This document shows positions 55,118 to 64,000 of a DNA stretch of 64,000 nucleotides, one piece after another (position 1 is the stretch's first letter; each line of letters begins with the position of its first letter). The notes beneath the pieces are model-generated. The model did not search any database and was not told the origin of the DNA. It saw only the letters and a program-made list of their open reading frames with translations. Origin of the DNA: Cyclobacteriaceae bacterium. Lineage in GTDB: Bacteria > Bacteroidota > Bacteroidia > Cytophagales > Cyclobacteriaceae. The stretch spans positions 1-64,000 of the forward strand of contig JAOUDZ010000006.1 of NCBI GenBank assembly GCA_029858965.1, in the 5' to 3' direction. A program made the position numbers and the translations under genes.

Positions 55118-55144
55118 CTTCAACAATCAAGACAATGAATCCAG

Positions 55145-55921
55145 ATGAGCGGTTTTGGCAATACATCCAGAAATGACATATGGTGGGTACGTCCGCTCCT
55201 GGTATTCTTGGGCCTTTCTTCATTTATTGTCTATGCAACGTGGGCTGCGCTGCAAGGTGAGCACTATGCAATAGGTCCCTACCTCTCCCCTTTCTATTCG
55301 CCTGAAATCTTTGGAAGCTCTCCACACAGTTGGTTTGGACCCAAGCCTTCCTGGTGGCCAATGGTCCTACCGTTTTCTCCTGCAATGCTTATCTTATGGG
55401 CGCCAGGAGGTATGCGCTTCACCTGCTATTATTACCGGGGAGCCTATTACAAATCCTTTTGGGCAGACCCTCCTGCGTGTGCGGTGTCAGAGCCACGTAA
55501 AACATACCTGGGCGAAAATTCATTTCCCTTAATTATGCAAAACATCCATCGCTATTTCTTATACCTGGCTGTCATTTTTGTTTTCTTCCTGGCCCACGAT
55601 GCATGGAAGGCCATGTGGTTTGCTGATCCACTTACGGGAGAACAGACATTTGGCGTTGGCGTGGGCACTTTAGTCCTTACATTAAATGCAACACTGCTGG
55701 GTGGATATACTTTTGGATGTCATTCATTCCGTCACTTAATTGGTGGATTCAAGGACAGACTTTCCAAGTCGCCCGTCCAACGGAAACTTTATAATTGTGC
55801 GAGTTGCCTGAATAGAAGGCATATGAACTGGGCATGGTTCAGTTTGTTTGGCGTGATGTTCGCGGACTTGTACGTGCGCCTATGTTCTATGGGTATCTGG
55901 ACAGATTGGAGGATATTTTGA
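55145..55921 (+). CDS. Succinate dehydrogenase membrane-anchor subunit (Sdh1-like)
   Basis: A 258-residue inner-membrane protein with about five TMs (LLVFLGLSSFIVYATWAAL, WWPMVLPFSPAMLILWAPGG, YFLYLAVIFVFFLAHDAWKA, LVLTLNATLLGGYTFG, WAWFSLFGVMFADLYVRL). Histidines in HRYF, HDAWKA and CHSFRHL could bind heme b or quinone. It is unlike SdhC of the classical type C/B groups and resembles the single large anchor of mycobacterial Sdh1. Its stop overlaps the flavoprotein start by one base (TGATG), so the operon is tightly coupled. It anchors the A and B subunits and reduces quinone. Confidence 0.78.
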   Translation: MSGFGNTSRNDIWWVRPLLVFLGLSSFIVYATWAALQGEHYAIGPYLSPFYSPEIFGSSPHSWFGPKPSWWPMVLPFSPAMLILWAPGGMRFTCYYYRGAYYKSFWADPPACAVSEPRKTYLGENSFPLIMQNIHRYFLYLAVIFVFFLAHDAWKAMWFADPLTGEQTFGVGVGTLVLTLNATLLGGYTFGCHSFRHLIGGFKDRLSKSPVQRKLYNCASCLNRRHMNWAWFSLFGVMFADLYVRLCSMGIWTDWRIF

Positions 55922-57741
55922 TGGCCAGTTATGAAACATATCATCATGATGTCCTGGTGATCGGTTCCGGTGGAGCCGGTTTGCGAGCCGCCATTGAAGC
56001 ATCTGTAGCAGGCGTATCTGTTGCTGTTATTTGCAGATCATTACTCGGCAAAGCCCACACGGTAATGGCCGAAGGAGGCGTCGCAGCTGCGCTGGCAAAT
56101 GTAGACGACCGGGATAGCTGGAAAGTTCATTTTACCGATACCATGCGTGGAGGTCAATACCTCAATAATTGGCGTATGGCTGAATTGCATGCCAAAGAAG
56201 CCCCCGATAGGGTAAGGGAATTGGAGGCATGGGGTGCCGTGTTCGACAGAACAGATGATGGCAAGATTTTACAGCGAAATTTCGGTGGACATAAATATCC
56301 ACGACTAGCGCATGTGGGTGATCGGACTGGACTGGAATTAATTAGGACCTTGCAGGACTATGCGATTCATCAAAAAATTGATGTATACCAGGAACACACG
56401 ATTGTAAGCCTTTTGAAAGAAGGCGAAAAGGTTGTGGGTGCATTTGGATATGATCGGGAGAAGGGTCTTTTCAAAGTATTTCACGCCAAGGCGGTTATTA
56501 TGGCTACAGGTGGAATGGGCAAGATTTACAAAATTTCCAGCAACAGCGGGGACTGCACTGGCGGCGGTATTTCACTTGCTTACCACGCAGGGGCAGAACT
56601 GATTGACATGGAGTTTGTGCAGTTCCACCCTACCGGTATGGTATGGCCACCAAGTGTTCGCGGACTCCTCATTACGGAAGGCGTTCGTGGTGAGGGAGGC
56701 GTCTTGAGAAATAAACAGGGTCGGAGGTTCATGTTTGATGATATCCCCGAACTGTATAAAGGGCAGACGTCTACAGACGAAGAAGAGGGATGGCGATATA
56801 CCCAGGGTGATAAGAACGCAAAGCGCCCACCGGAATTATTAACAAGAGATCATGTTGCACGGTGCATTACGCGTGAGATAAAAGAAGGGCGAGGATCACC
56901 GCATGGCGGGGTATACCTGGATATTGCCTGGATTAAAGAGAAAATATCAAATGCTTCAGAGCATATCAAAAGAAAATTACCCAGTATGTATCACCAGTTC
57001 AAAGAATTGGCTGGAGTTGATATCACCAAAGAACCCATGGAAGTTGGACCAACCACGCATTATATCATGGGTGGCGTTCGCGTTGATGCCGATACGCAGA
57101 TGACGACTGTTCCCGGTCTGTTTGCCGCTGGAGAGTGTGCTGCAGGACTCCACGGTGCCAATCGCCTGGGTGGAAATTCGCTTTCAGACTTACTTGTCTT
57201 TGGCAAGCGCGCAGGTGAACATGCCGCCGTTTATGCAAAGGGAACCAAAGCGGGGAGTGTGGACGATAAACAATTGGAGGAGATCGCAACCTGGGTGCTG
57301 AGTCCTTTTGAGAGAGAATCAACCCCAACGGCCGAGAACCCTTTTCAAGTGCAATCTGACTTGCAGGAAGAAATGCAGAAGTTGGTGGGAATCGTGCGGG
57401 TTGAAAGTGAATTAAACGAAGCCATCGAAAAGATAAAAGCTTTTCGTGAGAGAGCTGGTCATGCCGCGTGTGGCGGGAACCGCGGCTTTAACCCAGGATG
57501 GCATACAGCTATAGAACTAAAACACATGGTCACCGTTGCAGAGGCAATCGCACTGGCTGCAAGGGAACGGAAAGAAAGTCGCGGCGGACATTTCCGTGAA
57601 GATTACCCAGGCAAAAGTGAAGTTTTTGCAAAGATTAATGTGAGCATTCAAAAAGATGCTGCTGGCAATATGGTTGTAAAGCAGGTACCGAAGTTGAAAA
57701 TCCGTGAGGATCTTCAACAGATCATTGATGAAATGAAATAA
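55921..57741 (+). CDS. sdhA: Succinate dehydrogenase/fumarate reductase flavoprotein subunit
   Basis: A 606-residue flavoprotein. The start at 55921 is fixed by the one-base overlap with the anchor gene; the frame is open back to 55834. The FAD fold is at HDVLVIGSGGAGLRAAIEAS. HTVMAEGGVAAAL contains the histidine that carries covalent FAD in SdhA. HPTGMVWPPSVRGLLITEGVRGEGG and HYIMGGVRVD give the substrate-binding and active-site arginine parts, with RLGGNSLSDLLVFGKRAG near the end. It oxidises succinate to fumarate in the citric acid cycle and passes electrons to the B subunit. One base overlaps the next gene (TAATG). Confidence 0.92.
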   Translation: MASYETYHHDVLVIGSGGAGLRAAIEASVAGVSVAVICRSLLGKAHTVMAEGGVAAALANVDDRDSWKVHFTDTMRGGQYLNNWRMAELHAKEAPDRVRELEAWGAVFDRTDDGKILQRNFGGHKYPRLAHVGDRTGLELIRTLQDYAIHQKIDVYQEHTIVSLLKEGEKVVGAFGYDREKGLFKVFHAKAVIMATGGMGKIYKISSNSGDCTGGGISLAYHAGAELIDMEFVQFHPTGMVWPPSVRGLLITEGVRGEGGVLRNKQGRRFMFDDIPELYKGQTSTDEEEGWRYTQGDKNAKRPPELLTRDHVARCITREIKEGRGSPHGGVYLDIAWIKEKISNASEHIKRKLPSMYHQFKELAGVDITKEPMEVGPTTHYIMGGVRVDADTQMTTVPGLFAAGECAAGLHGANRLGGNSLSDLLVFGKRAGEHAAVYAKGTKAGSVDDKQLEEIATWVLSPFERESTPTAENPFQVQSDLQEEMQKLVGIVRVESELNEAIEKIKAFRERAGHAACGGNRGFNPGWHTAIELKHMVTVAEAIALAARERKESRGGHFREDYPGKSEVFAKINVSIQKDAAGNMVVKQVPKLKIREDLQQIIDEMK

Positions 57742-58481
57742 TGGCGAAGGTTGTATTCAACATATGGCGCACCAACCCTTCCGGTGGAGAATTCCGGGCT
57801 TATGAGACCGATATTACCGAGGGCATGGTGGTACTTGATGCGGTCCATCAGATTCAGGCCGAACATGCCAACGACCTGGCCGTGCGTTGGAATTGCAAAG
57901 CAGGTAAGTGCGGATCATGCTCAGCAGAGATTAATGGGCACCCAAAACTCATGTGCATGACCCGCATGAGTGACATGCCAGAGGGTAAACCCGTAAGCAT
58001 TCAGCCCATGAAAGCTTTCCCTGTTATCAAAGACCTGGTCACCGATGTATCTGTAAACTACAGGGTCAAGAAGAGCATCAAAAAGTTTAAGCCCCGTTCT
58101 CCCGACGCGCCGGATGGAACCTGGCGAATGGCGCAGGTCGACATAGACCGGGTGCAGGAATTCCGAAAATGCATTGAGTGCTTTCTTTGCCAGGATGTTT
58201 GTCACGTATTGCGCGAACATGCGCTGCATGACAAATTCGCCGGTCCGAGGCATATGGTCTACAATGCCGCCCTGGAAATGCACCCACTTGACATAGAAGA
58301 CCGCACGGGAGATTTGAAGAATGCGCATGGCATTGGATTCTGCAACATTACAAAATGCTGCACCACGGTTTGTCCGGAGAACATTCACATTACCGACAAT
58401 GCCATAATACCATTGAAGGAAAGAGTTGCGGATAAGTTTTATGACCCACTCATGAAGCTTTTCCGTATATTTAGTAAGTAG
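57741..58481 (+). CDS. sdhB: Succinate dehydrogenase/fumarate reductase iron-sulfur subunit
   Basis: A 246-residue protein with three Fe-S sites. The 2Fe-2S ligands are in CKAGKCGSCSAEINGHPKLMC; the first 8Fe ferredoxin cluster is CIECFLCQDVC; the rest is CNITKCCTTVCPENI (3Fe-4S/4Fe-4S pattern). This is the normal length and order for SdhB/FrdB. It passes electrons from the flavoprotein to the membrane anchor. Third gene of the sdh operon. Confidence 0.92.
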   Translation: MAKVVFNIWRTNPSGGEFRAYETDITEGMVVLDAVHQIQAEHANDLAVRWNCKAGKCGSCSAEINGHPKLMCMTRMSDMPEGKPVSIQPMKAFPVIKDLVTDVSVNYRVKKSIKKFKPRSPDAPDGTWRMAQVDIDRVQEFRKCIECFLCQDVCHVLREHALHDKFAGPRHMVYNAALEMHPLDIEDRTGDLKNAHGIGFCNITKCCTTVCPENIHITDNAIIPLKERVADKFYDPLMKLFRIFSK

Positions 58482-58504
58482 ATATAAACCTAGCTTCCAA
58501 AGCC

Positions 58505-59035
58505 ATGAGACCAATATCGCCATCACCCGAAACGCCCATTTTTGAACTGAAGCCCCTATCCAAAGACAGCATTGATGCTGCTCTTCGCAAGGCAGAGCAC
58601 TACAGACTTCTCAACCAGCCTCGGCTTGCAGAAAGCATATGCCTTGATGTGTTGGATATTGATCCTGAAAATCAAAAGGCGACCATCGTATTAGTGTTAG
58701 CACTCACTGACTTATTCAGCCAGTCTTCTGCCAGAGCTTCCAAGCGGGCACTTGAGCTGGCCAACGGTTTGAAGGACGAATACTCCAGAATCTACTATAC
58801 CGGGATTATTCACGAAAGGCAAGGTGCTGCCGCGCTTAATTCATCTACGCAAAGTTCTGATTTTGATGCATACGAGTGGTATCGTGAGGCGATGGACTTC
58901 TATGAAAAAGCGCAGGAGATTAATAAGGGTGAAAATAACGATCCTATCCTCCGCTGGAATACCTGTGCACGAATCATCATGGATTACCACCTCCGCGAAA
59001 GGCCAACAGATGATTATCAACCCATGCTGGAATAA
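58505..59035 (+). CDS. TPR-like hypothetical protein in the sdh operon
   Basis: A 176-residue cytoplasmic protein. Three helical pairs resemble tetratricopeptide repeats: DAALRKAEHYRLLNQPRLAE, then SICLDVLDIDPENQKATIVL, and YEWYREAMDFYEKAQEINKG. It starts 23 bp after sdhB and so belongs to the operon. It could be an assembly or scaffold factor for the Sdh complex or an unrelated passenger. No named family recognised. Confidence 0.7.
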   Translation: MRPISPSPETPIFELKPLSKDSIDAALRKAEHYRLLNQPRLAESICLDVLDIDPENQKATIVLVLALTDLFSQSSARASKRALELANGLKDEYSRIYYTGIIHERQGAAALNSSTQSSDFDAYEWYREAMDFYEKAQEINKGENNDPILRWNTCARIIMDYHLRERPTDDYQPMLE

Positions 59036-59079
59036 TTTGAAATCAACCAGGTAATAGAAACGCAAATTTCAAGAATACG

Positions 59080-59484
59080 CTAGTGACTGTCTTTTAAATG
59101 TGGCAGCACCTTGGTAGATAATTTGGGCTTGATCTTCATAATATCCGTTGGGGTATGACAGACTACCGCATTCCCGTTAAAAATAACGATAGGATACATC
59201 ACCAAATGACTGTCGTGCACCATTAACTCAAGCCAGCCGTCCATGGTATACATATTCGTAGAAACCATTAATTTATAGTCTGGGTGAGCGTGATCGAGTA
59301 ACTCATCCGGGTGGACACGCGCCATGTTAAGGATTTCTTTCCAATACGTAGGTGAAAGCTTTTCGTGGGTGACATCAACTTCATTGATGTGATTGCAAAT
59401 ATCATGCGCTATCGCCCTGGTTTGCTTGCCCACATTGGATTGCGGGTCATACACCAAAAACAACTCATTTGGATGGAACTGCAT
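59080..59484 (-). CDS. ArsC/Spx-like thioredoxin-fold protein without catalytic Cys
   Basis: A 134-residue cytoplasmic protein. The layout matches the ArsC/Spx/YffB family: an initial strand LFLVYDPQSNVGKQTRAIA, KLSPTYWKEILNMARVHPDE, LLDHAHPDYK, LMVHDSHLVMYPIVIFNG and the end TPTDIMKIKP. Where arsenate reductases have CxxC or CR (YNPxCxxSR), this protein has DPQSNVGK, with no cysteine, so it cannot be an arsenate reductase. Cys-less members are common in Bacteroidota; a non-redox adaptor role, for example with RNA polymerase or a protease, is possible. Convergent with the TPR gene. Confidence 0.75.
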   Translation of the reverse strand: MQFHPNELFLVYDPQSNVGKQTRAIAHDICNHINEVDVTHEKLSPTYWKEILNMARVHPDELLDHAHPDYKLMVSTNMYTMDGWLELMVHDSHLVMYPIVIFNGNAVVCHTPTDIMKIKPKLSTKVLPHLKDSH

Positions 59485-59558
59485 GCTTTGGCGATTTTAG
59501 TTGGTATGAATATACAACATATAAACGTGTAGAACAATCGATTGCATGGAACGTCAGC

Positions 59559-60998
59559 CTAGTTCAGCCTTACGAAAGCCTGGATTAGGTCCATTATTCC
59601 GCTCGGATTCGTTCCGATCCAAACCAGCAGCAAGGTAAGGACAGCCATGGTTACGCCGCTAACAATGTAAATCGAGGGGTATAGTTGGTCTGATGGTCGC
59701 TCCTTTTCATAGGGCTCAAACATGGTGGCGATGATCTTGATATAGTAATATAGGCCAATCGCACTGTTAACTGCCAGCATCAGCACCAGTAGCCATTGCC
59801 CGTTACCTACGCCCGCCGCCACGATATAAAATTTGCCTATGAATCCTGCCGTCAACGGGATACCCGCCAGAGACAGGAGCATGGCTGTAAAAATAGCTGC
59901 TGTCCATGGTCGTGCCCAGAACAGCCCTTTATAATCTTCCCGCATTTCTGCATCACGGTCCCTGTCCGACAAAGTAGCCAGTATTCCAAACGCGCCAATG
60001 GTCGTGATAAAATAGGCAACCAGATAAAAAGTAACGGCCTGCACGCCCAGCGTGCCGCCCGCCAAAAAGGCCACCAGGATGTACCCAACATGGGAAATAG
60101 ACGAGTATGCAAGGATGCGCTTGACATTGTTTTGACGCAATGCCAGGAAATTGCCGATAAACATAGATGCTATGGCAATAACTGCAAAAGCCATCATCAA
60201 AGCAGTGTACCGATAGCCATCAATCACAACAAAAAAGCGCACCAATAGTGCCATCATCCCCCCCTTTGAGACTGTTGCAATATAAGCCGTCACCGGTGCA
60301 GGAGCGCCTTCGTATACGTCGGCAGTCCACATGTGAAACGGTACGACACCCAATTTAAATCCTATGCCCACAGTCATCAGACCAAGACCAGCAAACACGA
60401 CCGGCGACATACTGCTTGACGATGCGAGGTGTTTTGCTATACCAGAAAATTCCATGGAACCTGCAGATGCATACACCAGTGCCATCCCAAAAAGTAAAAA
60501 AGCGGATGAAAATGCAGCCAATATTAAATACTTTATGCCTGCCTCATCCGAGCGCTCTCGCTTACGAAGATAGGTTATCATGGCATAGAGTGATACACTC
60601 AGAATTTCCAGGCCGAGAAACAATGAAATGAAATGTTTACTGATCACCAGCACCACCGCACCCAGGGTTGCCAGGATAAGTAAAATATAATATTCCTCTT
60701 TACGCTCTTCGCGTTGCTCAAAATAAGCATAGGAAATCATACTGACCGCCAAAGCGGATAACAATATTAATCCTGTATTGAATGTCCCGAAACCGTCAAT
60801 AATAAACAGCGGCTCGATTATCCATTTTGTTTTAGCGCTAAATAGGGCAATGTAAATAAAGTCTGCCGCCAGCGATACCGTAGTGATCAGGTAAATCACT
60901 TTATGGTTTCGTTTAACCGCAATGGAAAACAAAATGAGAATAGCCGCGCTAGTCAGGATAAAAATCGGAATAACGCTCAGCAGATCGGTTTTACTCAT
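59559..60998 (-). CDS. nuoN: NADH-quinone oxidoreductase subunit N
   Basis: A 479-residue membrane subunit of complex I with about 14 TMs of the Mrp antiporter type. Landmarks: GLEILSVSLYAMITYLRKRE with the conserved glutamate of TM5, YLILAAFSSAFLLFGMAL, GFKLGVVPFHMWTADVYEGA, and ILAYSSISHVGYILVAFLAG. The lysines in these helices form the proton half-channels. It pumps protons coupled to NADH oxidation. Its start overlaps the end of nuoM by 8 bp; order is nuoL-nuoM-nuoN on the minus strand. Confidence 0.95.
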   Translation of the reverse strand: MSKTDLLSVIPIFILTSAAILILFSIAVKRNHKVIYLITTVSLAADFIYIALFSAKTKWIIEPLFIIDGFGTFNTGLILLSALAVSMISYAYFEQREERKEEYYILLILATLGAVVLVISKHFISLFLGLEILSVSLYAMITYLRKRERSDEAGIKYLILAAFSSAFLLFGMALVYASAGSMEFSGIAKHLASSSSMSPVVFAGLGLMTVGIGFKLGVVPFHMWTADVYEGAPAPVTAYIATVSKGGMMALLVRFFVVIDGYRYTALMMAFAVIAIASMFIGNFLALRQNNVKRILAYSSISHVGYILVAFLAGGTLGVQAVTFYLVAYFITTIGAFGILATLSDRDRDAEMREDYKGLFWARPWTAAIFTAMLLSLAGIPLTAGFIGKFYIVAAGVGNGQWLLVLMLAVNSAIGLYYYIKIIATMFEPYEKERPSDQLYPSIYIVSGVTMAVLTLLLVWIGTNPSGIMDLIQAFVRLN

Positions 60999-62529
60999 CC
61001 TCCCCTCCTTTCTGTGCTATGCCTGGTCTCAGATCCTCCCGTATGTCATCAACCTTGGTCTGTGCACTGATAACACGCTCCACAGAGCGCTTCACTGTAT
61101 TCAACACAGGCTGTGGAAATAAGCCCAGCCAAACAATAAAGATTACCATCGGCACCACCATTAACTTCTCACGCAGGGAAAGATCAGGCAACGTAACGTG
61201 TGTCATCTCTGCGCCGTTAAATACGCTTTGCAAAAATCGCAGTGAGTAGACCGTCGCAGCAACAAGACCCAACGTCGCGAAAATTGTAAGCGTATGACTG
61301 GCTTTCCAGGCACCTACAAGGGTAAGAAATTCCGCGACAAAATTTCCCAGTCCTGGTAGCCCAAGCGAAGCCATCGCAAAGATGAGCGCTATTGTTCCCA
61401 TAAAAGGCATCTGCTTCCAAAAGCCGCCCATTTGATCTATATCACGCGTATGGATTCTTTCATAGATAAATCCGGCAATAATAAAGAGAGCGCCAGTACT
61501 GATTCCATGGGTTATCATTTGCATCACTACGCCCTGGACAGCCAATTCATTAAACGCAAAAACACCCAGCATCACAAATCCCATGTGGCTCACACTCGTA
61601 TAGGCTACCAGTCGTTTTAAGTCGGTTTGAGAAAAAGCGAGCAAAGCTCCGTATAGGATTCCTATTACGCCGAGTAACATTGCCCATGGCGCGATCTCGT
61701 GTGCTGCGTCAGGAAACAAAGGCACGACAAAACGCAATAGGCCATAGGCCCCTGTTTTTAAGAGCAGGCCCGCTAAAATCACGCTTCCCGCTGTCGGTGC
61801 CTCCGCATGCGCATCGGGTAACCAGGAGTGAAAGGGAACAACCGGTAACTTGACAATGAATGCTGCCAGGAACCCTAACATTAACCACCGCCCCACTTCG
61901 GGAGAAAATGTTGTCCCGAGTAATTTAAAATAGTCGAACGTGTACTCGCCCGTCAGATTTCCGTGGACAAAGTATAAACCAAGAATCGCAACAAACATAA
62001 GGAGCCCACTTGCCTGCGTAAAGATGAAAAACTTAAAAGCTGCATACCTCCGGTTCTCATGTCCCCAAATTCCAATAAGCAAGTACATGGGAATGAGCAT
62101 GACTTCCCAGAAGAAATAGAACAGGAACAAATCCATGGTAAGGAATACACCGGTAATACCAGCTAAAACCCACAACAAATTGAAATGAAAGAAACCAATT
62201 TTGTATTGCAATTCCTTCCACGATGTAAGCACCGCAAGAATACCCAGGAAGAAGGTAAGGATTAACATCACCAGGCTTAGTCCGTCCAACGCTAAATAAA
62301 AACTAATTCCAAAGCTTGGAATCCAGGGTATGCGGTAATAAAGTAACCATGATGACTCGGATAATATCGCAATCTCATTTTGCGCAGCCAGCAAATAGGA
62401 AGCCAGACAAAAATTGATAATCAGGGCAAGCATGGAAATCCATCTTGAAATGCTGGCATTCCAGTACTCGGCAATCCACGCCAGAATTCCGCCGACAAAT
62501 AGGATAATGATAAACCAAAGTAGTATCAT
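60991..62529 (-). CDS. nuoM: NADH-quinone oxidoreductase subunit M
   Basis: A 512-residue membrane subunit of complex I. The frame is open to 62664 but the correct start is the ATG at 62529 (MILLWFIIILFVGGILAW), which overlaps the nuoL stop by four bases (ATGA). It has about 14 TMs with FYFFWEVMLIPMYLLIGIWG (TM5 glutamate), VKLPVVPFHSWLPDAHAEAP (lysine in TM7) and YTSVSHMGFVMLGVFAFNEL. It is a proton-pumping antiporter-like subunit between NuoL and NuoN. Confidence 0.95.
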   Translation of the reverse strand: MILLWFIIILFVGGILAWIAEYWNASISRWISMLALIINFCLASYLLAAQNEIAILSESSWLLYYRIPWIPSFGISFYLALDGLSLVMLILTFFLGILAVLTSWKELQYKIGFFHFNLLWVLAGITGVFLTMDLFLFYFFWEVMLIPMYLLIGIWGHENRRYAAFKFFIFTQASGLLMFVAILGLYFVHGNLTGEYTFDYFKLLGTTFSPEVGRWLMLGFLAAFIVKLPVVPFHSWLPDAHAEAPTAGSVILAGLLLKTGAYGLLRFVVPLFPDAAHEIAPWAMLLGVIGILYGALLAFSQTDLKRLVAYTSVSHMGFVMLGVFAFNELAVQGVVMQMITHGISTGALFIIAGFIYERIHTRDIDQMGGFWKQMPFMGTIALIFAMASLGLPGLGNFVAEFLTLVGAWKASHTLTIFATLGLVAATVYSLRFLQSVFNGAEMTHVTLPDLSLREKLMVVPMVIFIVWLGLFPQPVLNTVKRSVERVISAQTKVDDIREDLRPGIAQKGGEDE

Positions 62530-64000
62530 AACAGTAAACCTAAAGTCAAAATAAAAATTGCTCCGATTACAAGGCCCATGATGTACCATCGAAGAATGCC
62601 TCCTTGTGTCTTTGCAAAAACGCGATGCATGAAATCTGTCAGCAAAACTATACCCGTATAGCATTTATCCACCGGGTCTCCCTTATACATGGTAGACAAC
62701 CAAACAAAGGGCCTTATGAAGATTGTTTGATACAAGACATCAAAACCCCAGCCTGTAAACCAGATATGGTGAATGCCCGCAAAGGAACTTTTGATTTTTC
62801 CGGGAAGTGCTGGTTTCTTTAGGTAGAAATAGTAAGCAAGATACACCCCGCTAAGGGAAAGGATAATGGATATAGATTGAATAGCCCATTCGGCACTTGC
62901 TATTCCGGGTCGTAGGATAACGGACGGTAATACCGGGGACAGCAAATCTGAAAGCAATTCAAGATGTCCTATGGTATGAGGTAACTCAATAAAACCACCG
63001 ACAAGCGAAAGGATGGCCAACACTACTAACGGTACCGTCATGAGGTTACCTGCACGATGCGTCACCGTTGATTTAGCTTCTCCAAAGAAGGTAACAAAAA
63101 CCATCCTGAACGTGTAGGCAGAAGTTATAAAAGCGCCAAATAATGCCGCCAGGAAAAACCACACGTTGCCTTTTTCACTGGCAAATGTAAGCCACAGGAT
63201 ATTATCCTTGCTGTAAAAACCCGCTGTTATAAAAGGTATGGCAGCAAGAGAAGCGGCGCCAATCAGAAAAGTCCAGTAAACCGCAGGAAGCTTCTTTCTA
63301 AGACCTCCCATTTTAAACATATCGTGCTCATGATGGAGGAGTAATATAACGGCTCCCGCACCGAGGAATAAGAGTGCCTTGAAAAAAGCATGGATCATAA
63401 AATGAAAAACTGCTGCGGACCATGCCCCAACCCCCAGGGCAAGAAACATGTATCCAATCTGGCTTATGGTGGAATAGGCCAGTACGCGCTTCAAATCGTA
63501 TTGCGTAAGTGCACTAAAGCCGGCCAACAATAAAGTGACCGCACCAATTATTGCAACACATTGCTGCGCTAACGGTGCCAACTCAAACATGACGTGCATG
63601 CGCGCAATAAGGTATACCCCGGCAGTAACCATCGTGGCGGCGTGAATCAAAGCGCTTACCGGAGAGGGTCCAGCCATAGCATCTGGCAACCAGGTTTGTA
63701 AAGGAAGTTGCGCTGATTTTCCAACAGCTCCCCCCAGCAACAACAGCGCTATGATAACGGCAGTCTGTGACCCCACAGTCCAGACTTGCGGTGCTTGTGC
63801 CAGAATTTCAGGAATGGCCAAGGTTCCAAAGGCGTCAAAGAGCATGAACAACCCAATTGCCATTGCCGTATCCCCTACCCGGGTAACGATAAAAGCCTTG
63901 CGTGCAGCATCCCCGTTATTTTTGTCCTCATACCAGAATCCTATCAGCAAAAAGCTGCAGAGTCCCACACCTTCCCACCCCAGGTAAAGGAGTAGAAGAT
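62526..64000 (-). CDS. nuoL: NADH-quinone oxidoreductase subunit L (5' end outside window)
   Basis: The C-terminal 490 or so residues of NuoL; the frame stays open to the window edge, where it reads [20 protein letters not shown], an internal TM of the family (helix 5 with the conserved glutamate in WEGVG). Landmarks: [40 protein letters not shown]-like, [20 protein letters not shown], and the long amphipathic helix and final TM ending [10 protein letters not shown]. It forms the distal proton channel and lateral helix of complex I. About 120-150 residues and the start codon lie beyond position 64000. Confidence 0.94.
   Translation of the reverse strand, partial: [490 protein letters not shown]

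Noticed and set aside
59080-59484. Arsenate reductase
   Set aside because: The fold fits but the catalytic cysteine is absent.

Overview
The window is a stretch of chromosome from a Bacteroidota bacterium, most likely a member of the Cytophagales (Chryseolinea/Ohtaekwangia-like); the genus is inferred only from gene families and gene order. Supporting signs are the short primary sigma factor without region 1.1, PadR-linked MacB/FtsX permeases with an N-terminal prefix domain, many lipoproteins and periplasmic c-type cytochromes, DUF4136 and other Bacteroidota-typical families, and promoter -7 elements of the TAnnTTTG type. No rRNA, tRNA, CRISPR array, intact insertion sequence or prophage was seen.

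Layout. 0.3-4.2 kb: envelope proteins (a beta-barrel, a DUF4136 lipoprotein, and a 716-residue secreted protein with three internal repeats). 4.3-11.6 kb: a periplasmic oxidation block, with a GMC dehydrogenase carrying a predicted Fe-S cysteine motif, a beta-helix/cytochrome c fusion, a di-heme peroxidase, a two-heme cytochrome c and an alditol-oxidase-like flavoprotein. An array of degenerate REP-like repeats lies between the first two. 11.6-16.0 kb: a Bcr/CflA drug exporter, a DUF1080 plus Gfo/Idh/MocA pair that suggests oxidative (3-keto) glycoside breakdown, and a PLD-like protein. 16.4-23.0 kb: a remnant of a MacB permease, then a tetR-tolC-adaptor-RND efflux operon with a palindromic operator. 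23-26 kb: an orphan ABC ATPase and a cytochrome-linked PQQ sugar dehydrogenase. 26.2-31 kb: PadR plus MacB permease behind a 10-bp inverted repeat, and an ABC-F ATPase. 31-36 kb: DUF389 membrane protein, M14-type deacylase, and a GCS2-CBS fusion.

36-42 kb: CehA/McbA metallohydrolase, a winged-helix-like protein, the primary sigma factor rpoD and tandem ThuA proteins. 42-50 kb: LTA-synthase-like sulfatase, DUF5009/NagX-like membrane acyltransferase, TerB-like protein, and a TetR regulon in which near-identical 18-bp palindromes sit at the promoters of an alpha/beta hydrolase, the regulator itself and a divergent Nramp-related transporter without the canonical metal motifs. 50-55 kb: FG-GAP protein, PQQ dehydrogenase with an internal cytochrome c, and a heavily decayed DUF5060/DUF4038 glycoside hydrolase not previously apparent as a gene. 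55-64 kb: respiratory genes, a mycobacterial Sdh1-like sdhCAB with a TPR protein, then nuoN, nuoM and nuoL, the last running off the window.

The unifying theme is periplasmic oxidation of sugars, alditols and glycosides feeding electrons through small cytochromes, together with the respiratory chain that would receive them. The least described parts are the beta-helix/cytochrome cluster, the GCS2-CBS plus deacylase pair, and the TetR/hydrolase/Nramp-related regulon.
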